The position numbers were made by a program, and so were the translations under genes. From positions 1-6,807 of the forward strand of contig JAISAA010000324.1 of the NCBI GenBank assembly GCA_031266955.1: DNA of 6,807 nucleotides. The letters run 5' to 3'. The notes beneath the pieces are model-generated. The model searched no databases. It worked only from the letters and a program-made list of their open reading frames with translations, and was not told where the DNA came from. The stretch is from Oscillospiraceae bacterium. Its GTDB lineage: Bacteria > Bacillota > Clostridia > Oscillospirales > Oscillospiraceae. Each line of letters begins with the position of its first letter. The first letter of the stretch is position 1. Below are positions 4,837 to 6,807 of the stretch, in pieces.

Positions 4837-6807
4837 TCAGATGTGCAGCGCCGCCTGGAACGCGCCGTTGACCGCGAAGCTGACGTTTCCGCCGACCTGC
4901 TTCGCGTCGCCGACGACGAACACCTCCGTCTCCGGAGCGCAGTGCCGCAGACTCTCCGCGACGGCCGCGCGCGGCTTGACGCCCATTGCGAGCAGGACTG
5001 TGTCCGCCTTGATTTTCTTGCTCTTGCCGTCCTTTGTGACCGTGACGCCGGTGTCCGTGACCTCGCTGAGCGCGGTGCCCCACTGGACCTCGATCTTCAT
5101 ATCGGACAGTATCGAGGCGAGGCTCTGGCGCTTGTAATAGTTCTCCGGCACATTCTTGTCGAAGTGCATACTGCTCGGCGAGCCCGAGCCGCCGAAGAAA
5201 CCTCCGCCGCGTTCGAGGATGTCGATGATCTCAACCTTTTTGCCTTGGGCGGCAAAGTCGATGGCGGCTTCCATTCCGACGTCGCCGGCGCCGACGACGA
5301 CGACCGTTTCGCCGACCTTGTCAAGATACTTCGTCTCAGCGTCGGCGGCCCACATCACGTTCGGCCTGTCGATGCCCGGGATGCTTCTCGGTATTATCGG
5401 CTCGCTGCCGACGGCTATTATGACCGCGTCGTAGCCTTCGGGGTCAAGAATTCCCGGCGTCGCCTCCGTATTCATAAACAGGCGGACTTTTTCGGCCTTG
5501 ACAAGCTTTGTGATCTGCGTTTGCAGATATTTGAGGTACGCCTTCATATCGGCCTTGATAGGCGGCGCGGCGGCGGGGATTATCTGTCCGCCGAGAGCGT
5601 CCGACTTTTCGTAAAGCGTAACGTCGTGCCCGCGCTCGACAAGCGTAGACACCGCGGTGAGCCCGGCGACGCCGCCGCCGACGACGGCGACCTTCTTCTT
5701 TGTCTTCGCATCCGGAAGCTCCGTTTCTTTCAGCAGACGCGTGAGACCCGACATCGGGTTGATCGCGCAGTTCATTTCTTTCGGGCCGTTCGGGCCCTGT
5801 CCGCCGAGACGCATAGCGCACGCGTTACAGCGCAGACAGGGGCGAATGTCCTCCACTCGGTTTTGCGCCGCCTTGCGCGGCATCTCCGGGTCCGCCATAA
5901 GCGGACGGCACATCGCGACAAAGTCGCACCAGCCGCGGCTTATGTATTCCTCCGCCAAATCGGGATGGGTTATGGAGCCGACCGCCGTCAGGGTGATATC
6001 TCCCTGAAACGCGTCCTTGATCTTCTCAGCCCAGTGGACGTTGAAGCCGCGGCTCATCGTGTAGCCTTGCAGCCAATAGCTCATAAACGCCATCATCCCC
6101 TCGCTGTGCAGGCCGGCGGACACGTTGAACATATCGACGCCGTGCTCTTTGAGGATTTTCATCAGCTTTATCGTCTCGTCGATGTGCATACCGTCGCCTA
6201 TTATCTCGTCGGCGGAGATGCGGTAGTCGATAACGAAATTCTCGCCGCACAGCTCGCGCGTTTTTTCGACGACCTCGATGGCGAAGCGGGCGCGATTTTC
6301 GACGGAGCCGCCGTATTTATCGGTGCGCTTGTTGTAGTGCGGGCTTGTGAACTGGGCGAGCAGATTTCCGTGACCGCCGTGCAGCAGGGCGACGTCCATT
6401 CCGGCGCGCTTCATATTGTAGCACGCGTTGGCGTACTTCATAACGGTCTCGTCGATCTTCGCCTGATCCATCTCGATCGGGATCCTGACCTCGCGGCGCT
6501 CCATAGCGGCGCGCATTTTCTCGGAATCTCCGGGGATGGCGCTGGAGCTGAACGGAAGATGACCTACGGCCTCAAACGTCGTGTCCTTGCCGTTGTGGTT
6601 GACCTCGAGCGACGCGTGGCAGTCGTACTCCTTTGCCATTTCGGCGTACCACGACAGCGGCAGGGCGCAGTGCGGGTTCGCGAGGTCGAGCTGGCACTCC
6701 TCGTCCTTACACTCCGTGATGTCTATGGAGCTGTTGCCGACGTACATAATGCTCGCGCCGCCGCGGGCGAACATTCTGAACCAGTCAACAAACTGGGACG
6801 TGACGAG
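4837..6807 (-). CDS. FMN/4Fe-4S/FAD oxidoreductase of the 2,4-dienoyl-CoA reductase / enoate reductase type, 5' end outside window
   Basis: Seen: 656 residues are visible (numbering from the edge), ending in TGA at 4837-4839. The frame stays open to the window end, so the first ATG inside (6772-6774) is not the start; about 40 N-terminal residues are probably missing. Order: an Old Yellow Enzyme TIM barrel (to about 310) with VNHNGK (70-74), HGGHGN (143-148) and NKRTDKYGGSVENR (159-172); Fe-S cysteines C324, C327, C330 and C347; an FAD Rossmann motif GGGVAG (377-382); an NAD(P)H motif GAGDVG (506-511); and the FAD-closing VVGD (631-634). Known: relatives (E. coli FadH, TMA dehydrogenase, BaiCD/BaiH, daidzein reductase) pass electrons from NAD(P)H via FAD and Fe-S to FMN to reduce C=C bonds. 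The usual active-site Tyr of HGY is Asn148 here (6364-6366). A Gly/Ser-rich insert lies at 532-552. The substrate is unknown, and the architecture is clear. Confidence 0.92.
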   Translation of the reverse strand, partial: LVTSQFVDWFRMFARGGASIMYVGNSSIDITECKDEECQLDLANPHCALPLSWYAEMAKEYDCHASLEVNHNGKDTTFEAVGHLPFSSSAIPGDSEKMRAAMERREVRIPIEMDQAKIDETVMKYANACYNMKRAGMDVALLHGGHGNLLAQFTSPHYNKRTDKYGGSVENRARFAIEVVEKTRELCGENFVIDYRISADEIIGDGMHIDETIKLMKILKEHGVDMFNVSAGLHSEGMMAFMSYWLQGYTMSRGFNVHWAEKIKDAFQGDITLTAVGSITHPDLAEEYISRGWCDFVAMCRPLMADPEMPRKAAQNRVEDIRPCLRCNACAMRLGGQGPNGPKEMNCAINPMSGLTRLLKETELPDAKTKKKVAVVGGGVAGLTAVSTLVERGHDVTLYEKSDALGGQIIPAAAPPIKADMKAYLKYLQTQITKLVKAEKVRLFMNTEATPGILDPEGYDAVIIAVGSEPIIPRSIPGIDRPNVMWAADAETKYLDKVGETVVVVGAGDVGMEAAIDFAAQGKKVEIIDILERGGGFFGGSGSPSSMHFDKNVPENYYKRQSLASILSDMKIEVQWGTALSEVTDTGVTVTKDGKSKKIKADTVLLAMGVKPRAAVAESLRHCAPETEVFVVGDAKQVGGNVSFAVNGAFQAALHI

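Noticed and set aside
4727..5083. Upstream extension of the UroD-fold frame to an ATG at 5083 (447 aa)
   Set aside because: The extension runs through the end of the flavoenzyme gene, the stem-loop and the 15-bp repeats. It has low-complexity Arg/Gly sequence, while a GGAGG site and the family's usual opening mark 4726.
6772..6774. ATG as the start of the flavoenzyme
   Set aside because: The frame stays open to the window edge with sequence (VDWFRMFARGGAS) that belongs to the OYE barrel. The true start is outside.

Overview
The window looks like part of a chromosome of an anaerobic, probably gut-associated, Firmicute (Clostridia-like). This is an inference. It rests on strong Shine-Dalgarno sites, a lipobox-type lipoprotein, an Old Yellow Enzyme / 2,4-dienoyl-CoA reductase type flavoenzyme with Fe-S cysteines, and a uroporphyrinogen-decarboxylase-fold methyltransferase. 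Every gene I can support lies on the minus strand, so the order of transcription runs from high to low coordinates.

Right part (about 956-6807, GC-rich). In transcription order it holds: (1) the 3' part of a large FMN/4Fe-4S/FAD enoate-reductase-like oxidoreductase, whose N-terminus lies outside the window; (2) a 110-nt intergenic stretch with a strong stem-loop and 2.7 copies of a 15-bp repeat; (3) a 328-aa UroD-fold protein with a His-x-Cys motif; (4) a lipoprotein that starts 1 nt after the previous stop and consists of two copies of a ~200-aa unit; (5) a 334-aa short-chain dehydrogenase/reductase (SDR) whose YxxxK motif reads YxxxN; (6) a 98-aa protein I do not recognise. The reductase, methyltransferase-like protein and SDR together suggest a catabolic or biotransformation operon acting on an enone, aromatic or methoxylated compound. 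The substrate cannot be read from the sequence.

Left part (1 to about 930, clearly AT-rich). It holds a compact three-gene unit: a PIN-domain toxin-like protein, a 65-aa partner whose start overlaps the toxin's end, and, 21 nt further on, the start of a GNAT acetyltransferase cut by the window edge. The toxin start codon sits in one arm of a perfect 8-bp inverted repeat, a candidate autoregulatory operator. The change in base composition near 900-955 suggests that this unit has a different history from the operon on its right.

The points most worth a second look are the altered catalytic positions in both oxidoreductases (Lys to Asn in the SDR; an Asn where Tyr is usual in the flavoenzyme), their operon partnership with the UroD-fold protein and the duplicated lipoprotein, and the structured intergenic region at 4748-4831. 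No rRNA, tRNA, CRISPR array, IS element or prophage gene is visible.
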